The notes below the pieces were generated by a model. It searched no databases. It was not told where the DNA came from and saw only the letters and a list, made by a program, of their open reading frames with translations. A program made the position numbers and the translations under genes. A stretch of 64,000 bases of DNA from Cinclus cinclus (Eukaryota; Chordata; Aves; Passeriformes; Cinclidae): assembly GCF_963662255.1 (NCBI RefSeq), contig NC_085049.1:62233158-62297157 (forward strand), in the 5' to 3' direction. Position 1 is the first letter of the stretch, and each line of letters opens with the position of its first letter. Positions 39,721 to 53,309 of this stretch are shown here, in pieces.

Positions 39721-42700
39721 GATCCATACTGCAGTGTGGTAAGGAGGACAGCCAGTTGTTCAGCAGGGTATTTGAGAGCAGCTGTAGATCGTTCCTAATT
39801 CTCTCATGCCTCCTTGGAACACTTCTGCCGGAGATTTTGGCTACCGAGCTTCGGAAGTATTTTAAATCTGAAGTACACCATGAACCTGTTTCCATTATTT
39901 CAAAAGCCAAACATTTAAGGAGCTAAAAAAATTGTCTTCCTCCAGGAATTAAAACACAAGCAAATAATGAGGACTCCACTGGTCTGCAGAACATTTGAAA
40001 ATTTTTTTACAGGGAAAAAATTATAAGTGTTTCAGCCAGAACTGTTGTATCCATGTGTGCTCCAGTTTGCTGTTGTCATGGTGACTAATACATGTTACCA
40101 TAACTAGGCATGAGGCTTAACAGGTGAAAAGTTATAAGACGTGGTCCTTGTTAAAAATAACTACATTCAAACCACTCAAAACCAGACCTTCTTGTTTTTT
40201 TTTCTTCCTTTTAGCATGGAATCTTTTTAACTTGACATTTTTATAAAAAGATGAGGGAGGTGTTAGATTTTTATAGATTTATTGAGGTTACTTCTTATCT
40301 GCGACTACCTCTGCATCCAGGTGCCTTTAATATGAGTCAAACACACTTTTGAGAGAATGGGATAAGATAGGAATATGTGCAGCAATTGTAGGACAAATCA
40401 TAGAGAAAAGAATAGCTGTAGTCTGCTTCTGTAGCTCATTTGACATCAAGCATCCAACCCTTTCTAGAGCACTGAGAAGTGCATATCTGCCCATTTTGGG
40501 GGTTAGAAAACACTGCAAGAGCACAAGGTATTGTTCTCTAAGGCTATTAAAAGTTGTCATTGCAAAAGGATTGAATCCTTACCTCTCTGGCATCTGCCTT
40601 AAGGCCATTTTCTGATTATAAATTCTTTATCTGCAAAATGTGGAACAAAAAAAAAAAAAAAACTTCTTTTTCAAGTTAGCTGAGGCCAAAGAGAGGAAAG
40701 GTGTTGGTTGAAGTCATAGGGAGGTTAGAATACTAAACTGCAGGCGGTACAGCAAAAACCATGTGATAAATTGCACAGCTGCCTGATGAGCTGTAAAGTT
40801 AGATGAGGAAGAAATTATCTCTTGCCTTTCTACTTCATCAGAGAGATAAATATCTCCATCCGTATATTGTGTCATAAAAAATACATAAGCTTAAATGTTT
40901 GATTATTTCTTATAATTGCAAATTAAATATTCAAACCAGAAAATCCTTATCCTATCATATCTATTTTTAAAACTTAAATCAAACATTATAGTTGGTCTTG
41001 CACAGCAATTTATGAACATTTCTGTACTGCTTGAAAAGTGTATTAGGTGCTTATGAAGGACCTGAATCTCAATACATCACCTAGAAATTGTTCCACATCA
41101 ACTCCTCAGATTTAGGACCACTGGTAATTAATATTTTCCCACTCTGACTTGAGCCTTGTGGTTTCAAGTCTTCTCTAGGTCAAAGATGGTCCTATTTTGT
41201 ATTTTGCCTGATGTCAGATGTCATTATCACATCCTAAATCTCAGAATTTCAGTGTCTGATTAGAGCCAGTCAGCTGAGAAGCTCCCTTCCTTCTTGGTGA
41301 GGTTTTTAGACACAGATTTATGAATGTATTTAGCTGTCTAAATCTTGTTTAAAAGCTTTTCTTCCTTAAAAAAAAAAGGGGGGAGGGAAGGAAAGGAATT
41401 GCATGGGGAATATGTAATAGGAATTGCAGTTCTAAACGTCTTTGTGGATCTGGGCTTTGGAGACTACCCTGTTACAACTCAGTCTAAATAGGTTATGAAT
41501 ACTAACAGTAGTAGTGTTTAAAAGTCTAAGGAGTTTGGTAAGAAACAAAAGGAAAGGAAACTGGGAACCACTTCTGCCGAATATAAAAAAACACCTATGA
41601 TACAGCTAAAAGAAAATGTTGACTATCTATAATGTCTTCTCCATCCATCAGAATCATCTGTATCTATGTGTTTAATTTTATGCACTTTTCTTAGTAGCTG
41701 CTCCCTCTACAAGACACATGGAAATACATGAAAGGCCTCCAGGGGCAGTGGTCTGTCAGGAACAGCAGAAATCCTGTATGTCTGCATTGCCCTAACCTCA
41801 GCTCTATTGCATGTTTAGGACATCCTAAAGATATGTATAGTAATTTTAGCAATTCTATTTTGTCTAATTCAAAGGAGTAGGTAGTAGGATGATCATATTT
41901 ATAGAGCATTCAATGGATACAAACACAGTGTCCACAAAGTCCCACTCTAAGTTTCTCATACAGTAGTTTTATTAGCCTGGTTGAAGATTGTTTCTTCTTT
42001 CTTTATAAAATTGAGCCAAAACAAGAGGTAATCACTGTTCCCCTTTTTCTGCCCTTTATTTATGTACAGGAACAATGCAGTTGTCTGTGCTTTTCATACT
42101 TCATGTGCAAAAGGGAAACAAACTGTAGAATTATGTACTCACTTTACTCCCTGCTCAACTTGGCAGTTTCCTTTCCTTTCCTGCATGTGAGGAAAGCCAC
42201 CTGCTGAGCAGCAGAAGGGTTTTGGGGCAGTAGCCCTGGTCACTTGTCCAGTAGAAGTTCTGGTCCTGCCTCATGGCCATCCCTGTCCTTCCTTGGTACA
42301 GAGACTGGTGGTCAAAAGATGTACTTTTGCAGCTTTTCTGTCCTGAATTTAGTCCTGTCGACATAGGAACCTTTTCCTAAATCACCAGGTTGTACCTCCT
42401 GAGCCCTGCTTCCTTACACAGAACATGCAGGACTGTATCTTTATTAGGGGGGAAAAAAAGAACTAAGGCCAAGTGGTCTGTTAGCTGTGGCCTTGAACAG
42501 TTCATAAGACACAGCTGAACACACTGTGAGAATTTGTGATGGGTTCAGTCCATCTCCTCCTCTTGTCAAAGACAGACTCCACTAATAAGGATGCAGATCC
42601 TTTCCCCTTGTAATATGATGGAAATCTTATTTTATAAGAACTGCCTCATAAAGAAATCAAATTCCTGCTTCAGATTAAGTAAGATAGAAAGTTTTTATGC

Positions 42701-44368
42701 ATTAGTGGCCAGAAGGATTCACTTTTATGGATGCAAACTGACAAATGTTGCAGCAATTGCTCCTGCTGCTTTCCTTTCAAAATCTGTTGCTGAAGTCATA
42801 TCCATGGCATATAGGCAACTTAAGTAGGCAAAACAGAAATTACGGTACTGTGTAATTGGTAGATTTGCTAATGGTGTCGACAGTAACTAGGTTTGTTGTT
42901 TTATGATGTTCTCTTGCTTGAAGTTGCCATGATGGCAGGGTAATGTTGATGTTGCCAGATTTATCTCTTGCTTTTCATTGCAGAGCTGTGCAAATGTGTG
43001 TCATTTTGTTATTTTGTGACACATGAAGATGATGTACTTGTTCTGTTTACTCTGTCCTGACTTAATTAGTAAGATGTGATAGTCTGCCAGACTTTGAGTG
43101 TCTTCGATAAGATCTTTTCATGTGTTTTTGATGCTTAACTTCTTTTTGCTATAAAAGTCTAAACTTGTAGCCATGTTCTGTGTGAAATGCTGATGACAAT
43201 TCCTTGCCAGTTTCAACAGATATTTTAACAATATGGCATACATAGAAAATGCACAGAGATAAGGACAGGTAAAGAAAGAAGTAGCACAATCCAAACTGAA
43301 ATAATCATATAGGAAAGGGTAAAATAGTTTGGGAGAGAATGGGAAGGAGAAGAAGGAGGATCAGGAAGGACAAGTGTAATTGCAAAAAGACAGAGTTGTG
43401 AGAAGAATTGAGAGGCAGTCAGAATAGGAGAGGAGTGAAGGTGGTGGCAGAGGAAAAGGGCATAGGAGGAGGAGAAGTCCATCCATGGGTCATTTTCAGT
43501 TAAAGTGAGCTGATGCAATAGGCCTGCAAGGTAAAAGGAGCCCCTAAGGAGAGGTCAGTTCAGATCCTGTAGAGCCATGATCACAAATACACAATGGCAA
43601 GTGGGAGCCAGACCAGCACTGCCAGGCTGGGGACATTCCTGGACTGATGCTCTGGCTCTTTCGGAGGGAAGAGGAGTGTGCTGCAAAAGGATTTGGCAGC
43701 AAACTGCACTCCTACCTGTGTTCTCAGAGGGCTTTGAGGGGAGAGAGGAGATGACAGCTCACAAAGGCAATCTCCTATATCTATGAGAAGGATGAATGTG
43801 GAAAGGCAATGTTAGTACCACCACTATGAGGCATCAAGAGGAAGTGATCAAAGTAAATATTCGTAAAGAGATTAAAGAATGCCTCATGTGTTTGAAGAAT
43901 ATGTAATAAGTCAGATCAAAGCAAAGTCTCTGTTATTTAGTCATTTAGGAAAGTTAGTTATTGGCTATACGTGCTGGATAATGGAAGGCATATTAACTGT
44001 GCAGAAAAGCTTGTAAAGCACATAGCAGGATTTGTGAAAGGCATTTTTGTGCATCTCATGATTTTTCTCAAGTGCTCTCATCCTCATGTATGTATTGTAA
44101 ACACTTATTTTTAAGGAACATTTCCGGTGCCTTATGATTTTATTCTCAAAGCAGATATTTAATTAAAGCCTCATTAAACACTACACTAGATGACTTTGGA
44201 TTATAAATTAAATCATGAAAAATATTGTAGGAGTTGCGTTCCCTTGTTTTAGTAACATGGCTCTATGTGTAGAAAATAAATCCTTGTTAATTGAGCATGA
44301 CAGTGAAGGGCTACTTTATAGTGAATTTGCCTGCACACACTTACATCTTGAACAACTGTGATTTTCAG

Positions 44369-44497
44369 ACAGGAGACTGGGGAGAGCCTTCAATTACCTT
44401 GCGACCTCCAAATGAAGCCACAGCATCAACACCTGTACAATATTGGCAACATCATCCAGAGAAACTCATCTTCCAGTCATGCGATTATAAAGCATTT
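44369..44497 (+). CDS. ANKS1B: ANKS1B exon: start of PTB domain (43 codons)
   Basis: This exon encodes the approach to, and first strand of, the phosphotyrosine-binding domain. The translation runs from [16 protein letters not shown] through [13 protein letters not shown] to SCDYKAF. The next exon completes the PTB family signature with YLGS, so the intron interrupts the first strand between F and Y. The acceptor is GATTTTCAG before 44369 and the donor is GTAAGT at 44498, with phase 0 at both ends. A second AG lies four bases further in (ACAG, ending 44372). It would shift the frame, so I take the first AG as the real site. The PTB domain of this gene (EB-1) is known to bind the cytoplasmic tail of APP. 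The exon contains no methionine, so a transcript starting just upstream would need an earlier start codon. Confidence 0.94.
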
Positions 44498-46631
44498 GTA
44501 AGTGTTGATAAATTTAGCGGTTTGATTTGGGGCAGATATATTAAACTTGGATTTTGATAGGCTGTTGTATTTTACTTTCATTTATAATATTTTTCAGTCA
44601 CTTTTAGAGGGACAAGTCACTACTACTGAAATGCTGTTACTGTAATAAATGAGAAACACGGATGCACAGTACTTTTGTCCTATGAACTGTGTGATATATT
44701 GCAGTCCATGTGGCATTAGTTTTAGAGAAAGGGCACTATGAGTAAGTGGCTAAGTGTTGTTGAAGTGACAGTGAGAGCAAGAACCCCTGCTTTTTGTCTC
44801 TTACAAATCCCTGTCTAGTAGTTATGAAAGAATAATAAAACATAATATGGGATCCTCTTACCTACCTTAATGCTGTGTGCACAGCAGTTAAAGTAAATGT
44901 TGCCTCACCTGAACTTTATACATGTGTTTTTGGGAAAGAAAATAGAAGAAAAGGAGATGAGGGTCCTGAGTGTTTTCCATCCATGGGACAAGAGCACTTT
45001 CAGACCTCTCCAAACCTGATGGCTGCTTGAAGTACCAGTTAGTTCCATCAGGACAGGGCATACTTATCTTTACTTCCACGTGGCTGCAGGTGGTTACCAC
45101 TTCCTATCCCTGGAGAAATGGAGCTTCCCCCTACAACTAAAGACAATTAGTCTTCTCTGGCTGTTATACACGCCTGTGGAGGGGAGAAAGGTCTCCTGCG
45201 GTACAGAAAGTCATTGGAAGGCTTTTTCTAAAAACTGAAAAACAATTTTCTGAAATCCTGAGGTCCCTGTCAAGAGGGTGAGGGGACTGGAGATTCTGGG
45301 GAGCTGAAGAGGTACCTCAGCCCACCTTTTTAAATGCCTGAATTTCCCCTTCTGACTTTGCTGGAAGCACTGCTGAAGGTGCCTGCCAGCCCACTGTGTG
45401 TTCTCTCTGGAGGTGGCTGCCCTGTGAAGGAAGGCTGGCTTATGGTACAAGGGAAAGGGGCTCAGTACTTGCAGTGACTTTAGGAAAGTAGCTGGGGGTG
45501 AGCTACTGGTCCAGAACATGGGGTTGAGATCTTCTTCACTTGAAGGGGCTTGGACCTTTGGTTCTTGTTAGGATAATGCTGCGTTCACTAACTACTGCTG
45601 CAGTTTGGGGAGCAGTTGGAGGTTGCTGGACTGGATTTAAGGCATGTCTGGGAAAGTAGGAATTAGAGATTAAATGCAGGTCAGGCAGAGCCTGGCTCCC
45701 ACTGAGGAGGGGCAGAAGGGGTGTTACAGACCTGTCTTTCTGAAGCACATCTGTATCTTCCATCAGACCCTCATGGGGTCAAAAATTGCCATGCATGCAG
45801 TGATTATCCCTGGACAGAAACTAGAACCTCTGCCTTCTTCAGCAAGTTATGGTCAAGGACCATCTCACCTGCTCTCAGTCTTGTTCTCCTACTATTCAAA
45901 ACCTCCTTGCTCACCTCAAGTTGAAAAGGAAGGTTAGCAACTTCTAGTTCTTTAAATATTTTTTGTAGTTTTCAGTGAAGTAAACATGTTTATCTCTAGT
46001 GCCTTTTCTCTTTTTGTATGATCCAGCAGTAAATTCATAATGTAATGTAACCTTTGCAGTAGATTGGAAGATGGATCATTAAAGAAATGAAGTTGGAATG
46101 ATCGGGAATATCCAAGTTAGTGGTGATTAAGGAAAGACCTTCCTTTCCTAAGGACCATGTGTCACCACTTTGTTTCAGCTCCTTGAGCTGTGTTGACCTC
46201 AGCCTTATAGAATAGAACCCTGGCTTGTAAGTTATAATTGGGGTAGCTTTCACTCTCTGCCCCATTTATCACTCAAACTGTTGGATGTTCCCTGTATTGC
46301 TCACACATGCCCTGGTGTTTGAGAAGGAATGTTTCCAAAAGCACAGCAAGTCAAAAGGAAGCAAAATTTCCTCCTAGAGTTTCATATTTTTCTGACAACT
46401 AAATTGGATGGTACTACTATGATTTGTGTGTCTATTCCACCTTGGGAAGCATTTCTGAATGCCTTCAGCTGAGGCTTTTTGCTGCTGTGCTGATGAGACA
46501 GGAGCTCTCCTCTTTCTTCCTCTTCTGCTGTAAGCAAAAAACACTGTTTTTTTACCCTGGTGCCTGAACAACTAGTAGCTTTCAAGGAAAAAAACAATCT
46601 GTTCTACTTTAGTCTATTAAAAAAGTGAGGG

Positions 46632-46705
46632 GGTAAAAAAAAAAAAAAAACCAAAAAAAACCAAACCCCAAGCAAAAACCATCCAACCAACCAAACAAAA
46701 AATTT
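46632..46705. repeat. A-rich run followed by CCAAA-type low complexity
   Basis: A run of about 16 A is followed by CCAAAAAAAACCAAACCCC and CCAACCAACCAAAC motifs. It may be the tail of an old retroelement, but no element body is recognised next to it. Confidence 0.85.
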
Positions 46706-47739
46706 AAGACGTTAATTGCAACCTGCCAAGAGAAGGCTAAGGATTCCAAATGTGTCAGACAGCAGGATTCAGAGAAAAATAGAGTTCAATTCAATATGAT
46801 TTTGTTTACTCTTCTGATTTCAGAGCTTGCTTTAAATTTGTTGTTTTTCTTCAAGGGCAATATCAAAATGTCCCATCAAATTAATGCCCAAAGCCCTATT
46901 CACATCACTATCAAGCCCCCAGCTGGACTCACAGCTGCTGGGTTTATGAATCTTTCACATCTGCAGTCCTCTAGGAATGCCCTTCATTCATTCCTTTATG
47001 CTTTTGCGTGTCTGGTAGTGTTGATGTTGCTCACTGGTCCATTTATAATGCCCTATAAAGTGTTTCTCACTAATTGCTGTGTTGTCTGCTGCCTACGTTG
47101 AAATATTTATGCATTTTCTTGCAGGTCAGAGGCTCCTGCAGTACACAGTGTAAACTGAAGGCTGTAAAGAAAATATGTCAGTTTAGGTCAGGAGACCAGA
47201 GAACTGAACCAGTACACTCTCTGTCCAAATCCAGCTTGCATTCAGCTGTATCTGAAGTTCTTTTTGATAGGTTCTTGTCTTGAAGCTGGTTCACCACCTG
47301 GTTGGCTCAGCTTAGGCTGTTCCCAGAGGAGTCAGTCTGGTAGAGTGAGATGGGTCAGCAGAGGTGGGCTGCAGCATCCTCCAGCAAGAGGCTCCTGCCC
47401 ACAGTGCTTTCTCTCCTCCTGCAGCCTCCTTACCATATTCTCACAGTGGCATGACTTACCTTCAGCTCCCATGTTGCTCACTTCGGACTGGAGACTTAGA
47501 AGAAGCTGTGGCCTTGTGCTGCAGTGAGAATACAGAGAGAGTTTTCTGTGTCTGGGGAAGAGCTGGTGAGGGGTGCCTTGCTGTGCTCTCTGCTCAGTTA
47601 AGCCAGACTAGCGTGTGACATCATGTAGAGAAATTCAGAAACGTCCTGTTTGCACAGAGTTCTAAGAACACCTGTAGCATCTCTAGGAGAAATGCAGAGC
47701 GTGGAGTGGCTTTGGTACAGCCCAGTGAGCCATAACAGC

Positions 47740-48050
47740 TAGGTGGGAATGGCCGGGATGCTGCAGCCAGCTCTGTCCCTGGAGGAGCAGCACCATTCAA
47801 ACACGGTGTGGGGAGGTACTGAGACCTCAGAGGAGCAGAGGCTGCTGTCAGGTGCGTGTGCCAACAGGGGACACAGCAAGGGAGAGGCCTGTGGCACAGG
47901 GGCTGTGTCGCTGAGGCACTGCCTGCCTTGTGACCCTTGGGGACGAGCAGGCTCCTCTGGGGACACGGTGGATTCCAGTGGGCTGAGCCAGGACGCAGCA
48001 CCCTGCTGCATCCTCTCACACATCTGGAGCCCTCCTCCAGATCACTAAAG
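47740..48050. other. GC-rich intronic block, unassigned
   Basis: The block is distinctly richer in G and C than its surroundings and contains several CpGs (for example near 47752, 47852, 47910 and 47944). Frames are open in both directions for about 100-130 codons, but none resembles a known protein. It begins and ends fairly sharply. It could be an old transposon remnant or a small regulatory element. Confidence 0.3.
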
Positions 48051-48621
48051 GCTTCGAAATAATAGTTCAGGGTCAGCCTTTCCTTAGGAAGAAATAATAG
48101 TTTAAGCTAGTTCTAGTACAGATTTATTGTCTCTCTTTGGTGACATCAGGCTCTGTTATTTGCACGTAAATTAGTTACAGATTGAGCATGCTGAGGTTAA
48201 GATCACTGCTGGCCTTCTCATCCACGTGATTCCACACATAACAATAGGAGTTTGGCAGATGGCAGCTAAAAAAAGCAAATTCTCCATTTTATAATCAAAT
48301 GGCTTTTTTAAGATGGAATCTGCAGTATTTGTTAGTTGCTTCAATAACTAAAATGAGAAGCTAGAAGATTTCAGATATTGTTTCAAAGAGCTCTGGCTGA
48401 TTCAATACACATGTTGCTGTGCATTCTTGTTTCATGGGTTGATTAACACATTGGTTTAAATGATTTGTCAAAGAACTGCAAAGTAAAAAACAGTCTAAAG
48501 CAATATGTTAAGAAATTGATTGCTACCACTAGGTTTTTTAAAGCATTTTCATTGCACTTCTGCAGATGTTTGTCAGTTCTGGAATTTCAGTTAATTTAAG
48601 TTCAATGGGTTTTTGTTTTAG

Positions 48622-48693
48622 TATTTAGGTTCTATGCTGGTAAAAGAGTTAAGAGGCACAGAGTCAACACAAGATGCATGTGCAAAGATGAGG
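48622..48693 (+). CDS. ANKS1B: ANKS1B exon: PTB domain strand 1 and helix (24 codons)
   Basis: This 72-base exon begins with YLGSMLVKELRGTEST and ends QDACAKMR. YLGS is the hallmark of the first PTB strand, and the residues after it form the helix that in PTB folds precedes the second strand. The acceptor is TTTTGTTTTAG before 48622 and the donor is GTAAGT at 48694, with phase 0 at both ends. A second AG at 48627-48628 (TATTTAG) would remove seven bases and break the frame. I recall that some mammalian ANKS1B forms carry a few extra residues between this exon and the next. I found no matching small exon with canonical splice sites in the downstream intron. Confidence 0.94.
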
Positions 48694-50672
48694 GTAAGTT
48701 TGTAATCCTACTCCTTTCTCCATTTTAATAATATTAAATAACGTCAGTCTGTGATTGCTTGTACTGTGCCCTTTTTGCTTTTGTAACGTACTTCTACCCA
48801 TTTCCTTTCCCTACTTTTACATTGATATTCAATAAGAAATCTATTCTGTCTTCTATCTTAATTTGAATACTAAAAATTAAAGATGAATTTTTATTTTGCA
48901 TGTTGTATCTAACAAAAAAAAACCCCCAAATGTGTGTTTTGTTTTCTCATGAATCTTTGAGAATGCTTCAAAGTACTGTCCACACAATTTAAGCATGCCC
49001 ACATCCAGTTGTTTATAAACAGAATTTATAGCTTTTATATGATAATCTAGATTGAATTTTCACTTATAAATACATAGGAGTAAATATATAACATGTTGCC
49101 AAACACATTGGTTTTTATGTATGATCTAACCGATCAGTCACATAATCCTAAGGAAAACTTTACTCACATCAGTATTTCCTTTAATTATGAGTTACTTATA
49201 TACTTTTGCATTGAAGGGTGAAATGGGGTCTCAGTTTTGTCTGATGGTGGAAAAGCAGCTGGGTTTCCTTCAGGCTGTTAAGAATATGTTTTCCAGTGGC
49301 TCTTTGGCCTGACACTGGTTTGTAGAAAATTGCAGTAGACTATCTCCAAGATATATTGCTGCTGGAAACTCAAAACAAGCCATAGCCTGTTTTATTCCAA
49401 ACTGTAATTATAATAAGAGCACACCTGTTCACAGCCATGGTGAGCATATCATGATCTGGCATGATTAGTTAATGAACAGTATAATTGTTTGCTAATCTAC
49501 GGAACAGGTACAATTACCTAGATGAATGAGCAAAATCTTTTCTTCTGTGTATTGTATGTCTCTTATGCAAGATGTCTCTGAGCACAAGACTGGATCAGAA
49601 AACTGGAAGATGTGTAAAATTCATGCAATCAGACAACCATTTCCTGCTGGTTACGTGTGTGCAGCACACAGATTTTAGTACCACGTGTTTTATCTTAGGG
49701 CTGGCAATATTTCACTATTACTAGAAGATCTGAGGCTTTTCAGTTAATTACATGCTAATCATTCCTTACCTGGGCTTAAACTCCTCTGAAAAACAAAACA
49801 AAACAAAAAAAACCCAAAACTTGATGCAGAGGGATTTACAATCACATACACATGTTCTGGGGAATTAATTGAGGCTGCAGGCATGCCATCTTCCAGTACA
49901 GTTTTAAAACTGTCAGGCTTAGCAGTTCGATTCTTTAGGCGTATGCCTGTGCAGAAATTAGGGCAGAGTTTTGTACCATAGCAGCATATGGCAACTTCAG
50001 TAAGTTTTCTGACTGAACTAGGAGGCTCAGCATCAAAAAAGGCACTCTAAATAATTTATAATGGCATTTTACTGTGTATTTCTATAAGTAATAACTTTGG
50101 CCAATTAAAATTATGCTAAGTGTTTGAAAACAGGTTTAATTTAAAATATACATTTTCTATATAAATAGTGCAATTGCACTGGTTTTCTCTAGTGCCATAT
50201 AGGCACTTATATATTACAGTGATGGGGTTTGTGTATATTTCTTTTTTACATTCTCTTTTGAAACAATTGTTCTGTGAGAGTGTTTATTTTATGGTTTGAG
50301 ATTTTTTCATTACAAAGATATTTGAATAAAAGTTTTTAATCAGGATTTCATCTATTCTTTCTAAGTAGTCCTTTTAATCATGCCACTATTCAAATCAAAA
50401 GCAAAAAAAACCCTTTGACTTAATGGGAACAAATTATTATTTTACCCTGTTTCCCAGTGAGAAAAATGTATATTTTTCCCAAACTTTCTCCCTCTGGGTG
50501 TCTCCTGAAAGATGTTGTCAGTGAATTGGGAGTCGAGATTGTCCAAAGTCATCCTGAAATTTTGCTGTGATGTTCATTATTGTATTTAAGCAACCTTGGG
50601 TTGTCATTGAAACGCTGGTTTCTGGTATAGTTACATTTTACTTTCTATGTATTGAAAGCTACATTTCACTTG

Positions 50673-50715
50673 CAAAAAAAAAAAAAACAAAAAACAAAAA
50701 GAAGCAAAAAGCCAG
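50673..50715. repeat. A-rich low-complexity run
   Basis: Thirteen or more consecutive A are followed by CAAAAAACAAAAAG-type sequence. No retroelement body or processed pseudogene is recognisable upstream. Confidence 0.85.
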
Positions 50716-53309
50716 ATATCTTATTTGTCTGGCTCTCAGATACTGAATTTCTTACACTTGTCCAGTGTCTCTAGAGTCAGCAAGACCTTTACACAGGGTT
50801 GTACAATTGTTGATAGAACAATATTTTTTTTATTCTAGTATTTTATTTGTTACTCCAAGCACGTATTGCAAAACTATAGCCTGCTGCAATCTGAAACATG
50901 TTGGGTGTGGGGGAAGTATGTCACATGTAGACTTGTACCAGGTTGAGGTCACTCCCCACAATTTTTTAGTCTTTCTGGACTCAGCCACATAATGGTTTTA
51001 TGGGGAATGTATGAAAATTTTCTGTCAATGTGGCTTTTGATTTTCCATCTTTAACTTAATGCTGCTGTCAAAAGTGTTGACATTCACTGGATGTCTTTCA
51101 GTCAGCAGGTGCACAAGCATGAAAGGAGCACATCAGTGAAAAAAAAAAATCTTGGTCTTCCATAATCATTTATAAATACAGAGAAACAACAAAAATGACA
51201 TGTTTGCTGACTGCAGATCCCTCTCTGTTAGTTGTAGATGCTCCCAGGGCTTTCAGTTATTGCAATTGATGATTTTGGTTCTCAAGGGAAGTGTAATAAG
51301 TATACCTTGAATCTCTCCACAGAGGGGCTTACATCAGCCTCATTCTTACAGCTTAAAAGTGAAAGATCCTAAATCTTCTATAATGCAAGGAAACCACCAA
51401 TAATATTTTTTAAGAAAAAAAAAAAAACAAAAACAACTGGGAACCTTTACCTTAGTTACTCTTCTTGGCAATCCACTGTGCTTCTCAGCAGTGTGCTCTA
51501 GTAGGGCAAATGATGGATTTGTTTGGGGAATCCTGCAGATGCAAGAGCTGGAGCTCAGCACTGGGGTCAAGGTTATGCATGCTTTGTTTTCCCCATCCAA
51601 ACTGCAGATTCTTGCAACCACCCAAAATTCTGGATATTTGTCAAGAACTTCACTTTTCTATTCATGTATTTGGAATCCTTTATATTGTATGGTTTCTTAT
51701 TTGTTTCCAGCTAATTTCTCTCACAAACTCCCTCTCTAGTGGGCTGCACTGTCTCCTTATCTCCATCCCCACTTCCTGTAAACGGACTTGGAGATTAAAT
51801 CTTGCTGTCCTGGCCAGAATAGATTTTTTAATCATATTTGAGAGATGCCTTCAAGAAGTTAAGAGCTTTCATTTTTTTCAGTGTGAAATGGGAAATACTG
51901 CAAGTTGCATTTTGAATCAGATTGTTGCCTTCATCACAGTTTATCATAGGAACAGGAAGAGAGAATAAGATATGTTTGCATAAAACTAAAGGCAAGAGTT
52001 AAAGTTAAATTTGAGCTAGAAAGAGACTTGTTCTCTACAGAAGACTTCATTTGGCATTTACACATCAGAATTCCTTGACCAGGTGGGAAGGGGATTGTTT
52101 CATACTTACTGGCATGAGCACAGCAACAAGGCAAACTCTTTCTCTGCAGCAGTGTTAAATCACTGATGTTGCATACACCAACTGAATATTCTAAACCAGG
52201 CAAATATTTTCTACAGCACAAGGGAACTTAAATTTGGTTCTTGGATCCTGCCACCTTCCTGACTATTATATTTCTCTCTTAAATATTTATTTTCTTGTTG
52301 TGAATAGATTCTTAAATTTCAGGTCAAAGTTCTGAGGAACCAGCAATATAATTCTGCTCACAAAGCAGGCATTTAAATGTCTTGCTGACTTAAGACTAAA
52401 ATGTCAAAGTTGGAGTAGCTACAAAATCTGATTCTCTTATCTCTGGAGAGGCAGGCGAAGCAGAGTTGACTCACTGCAAACAGGCAGCATCTGGGGCCTT
52501 TCTTCCTCCTTTCATTTCTTCTTATGTAAAGAAGGAACTGAATTTAGATGGCAATCTCCTTGCTTCTACTAAACCTTTTCTTACTTTTCAATCTCCATTT
52601 CATTTTTCCTCCAAAATTAGAAGTATAGAAGTCTGAAACTCCCTGGGCAAATACCATGTCAGCATCAAACACTATTTTGGGATTTAGATCCTTCAGTCTC
52701 TGCTCTCTTGGGACCTGCAGCTCTGCCTTTCTCTTGTATGGCCACTGCTTTCAGAGGGTTTGCAGTGGAACAGGCACATGGATATTACTTAAAAGGAAAG
52801 AACAAGTAGTGGTGGAAGATCTTGGAGACTCTCAGTCTCTATGCACATCCACATCATGCTGTACCATGTGTTCAGAGGATTGTATGTCCTTGAATTCTGG
52901 CTGAAAGGAATCTAAGGGGCAGGAGGAATGCAGAGGAATGTTTAGAGATATTACAAAAGAGAAGAACTCTCTCACTCTCAACTAGGTGCAGTACAGGTGC
53001 ACCCCAAGTGCAGTATTCATATTAATGATGTAGCTTGGAGGCATCCACTAATTGTAGAGCAGTAAAGAGTTTTGTACCACAATGATTGCAGATGTAGTTT
53101 TATTCCAAGAAGTGTTAAATTATGTCAGTAATGCATTTTTAAACCTTTTGGACTGAGAGAAGTTAGTAAGCATTTGTTAAAAGGCAGATTGTAGAATTGT
53201 ATGTAAATATTTGTTAAAAGGGAAATTGGCTTCAAAACTAACTTGTCAAATGTGGACTTAGACTTGATGATGATCTTGTCAAAGGGATTCACTCAAGCTC
53301 CTCTTCCCC

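Larger units (their letters stand above)
27023..44368 (+). other. ANKS1B: ANKS1B intron, 17.3 kb
   Basis: This is the longest complete intron in the window. It contains CR1 fragments (27686-27904, 33612-33768, 34650-34960), a T/G-rich low-complexity tract (28949-29091), the 933-bp minisatellite (31246-32178) and a CpG-island-like segment (39241-39720). The rest is AT-rich sequence with no reading frame that looks coding. It lies between the linker exon and the PTB exons, so a promoter inside it would yield PTB-only products (inference). Confidence 0.8.
44498..48621 (+). other. ANKS1B: ANKS1B intron, 4.1 kb
   Basis: This intron splits the first PTB strand. It contains an A/C-rich low-complexity stretch (46632-46705) and a locally GC-rich block (about 47740-48050) that I cannot assign. 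Nothing else is supported. Confidence 0.8.

Noticed and set aside
39323..39742. 139-codon frame and overlapping minus-strand 159-codon frame in the CpG-rich segment
   Set aside because: They have no recognisable domain or ATG start in a good context, and open frames on both strands are expected in GC-rich sequence.
46632..46705. A run as the poly-A tail of a processed pseudogene
   Set aside because: No gene-like sequence precedes it on either strand. It is treated as low complexity.
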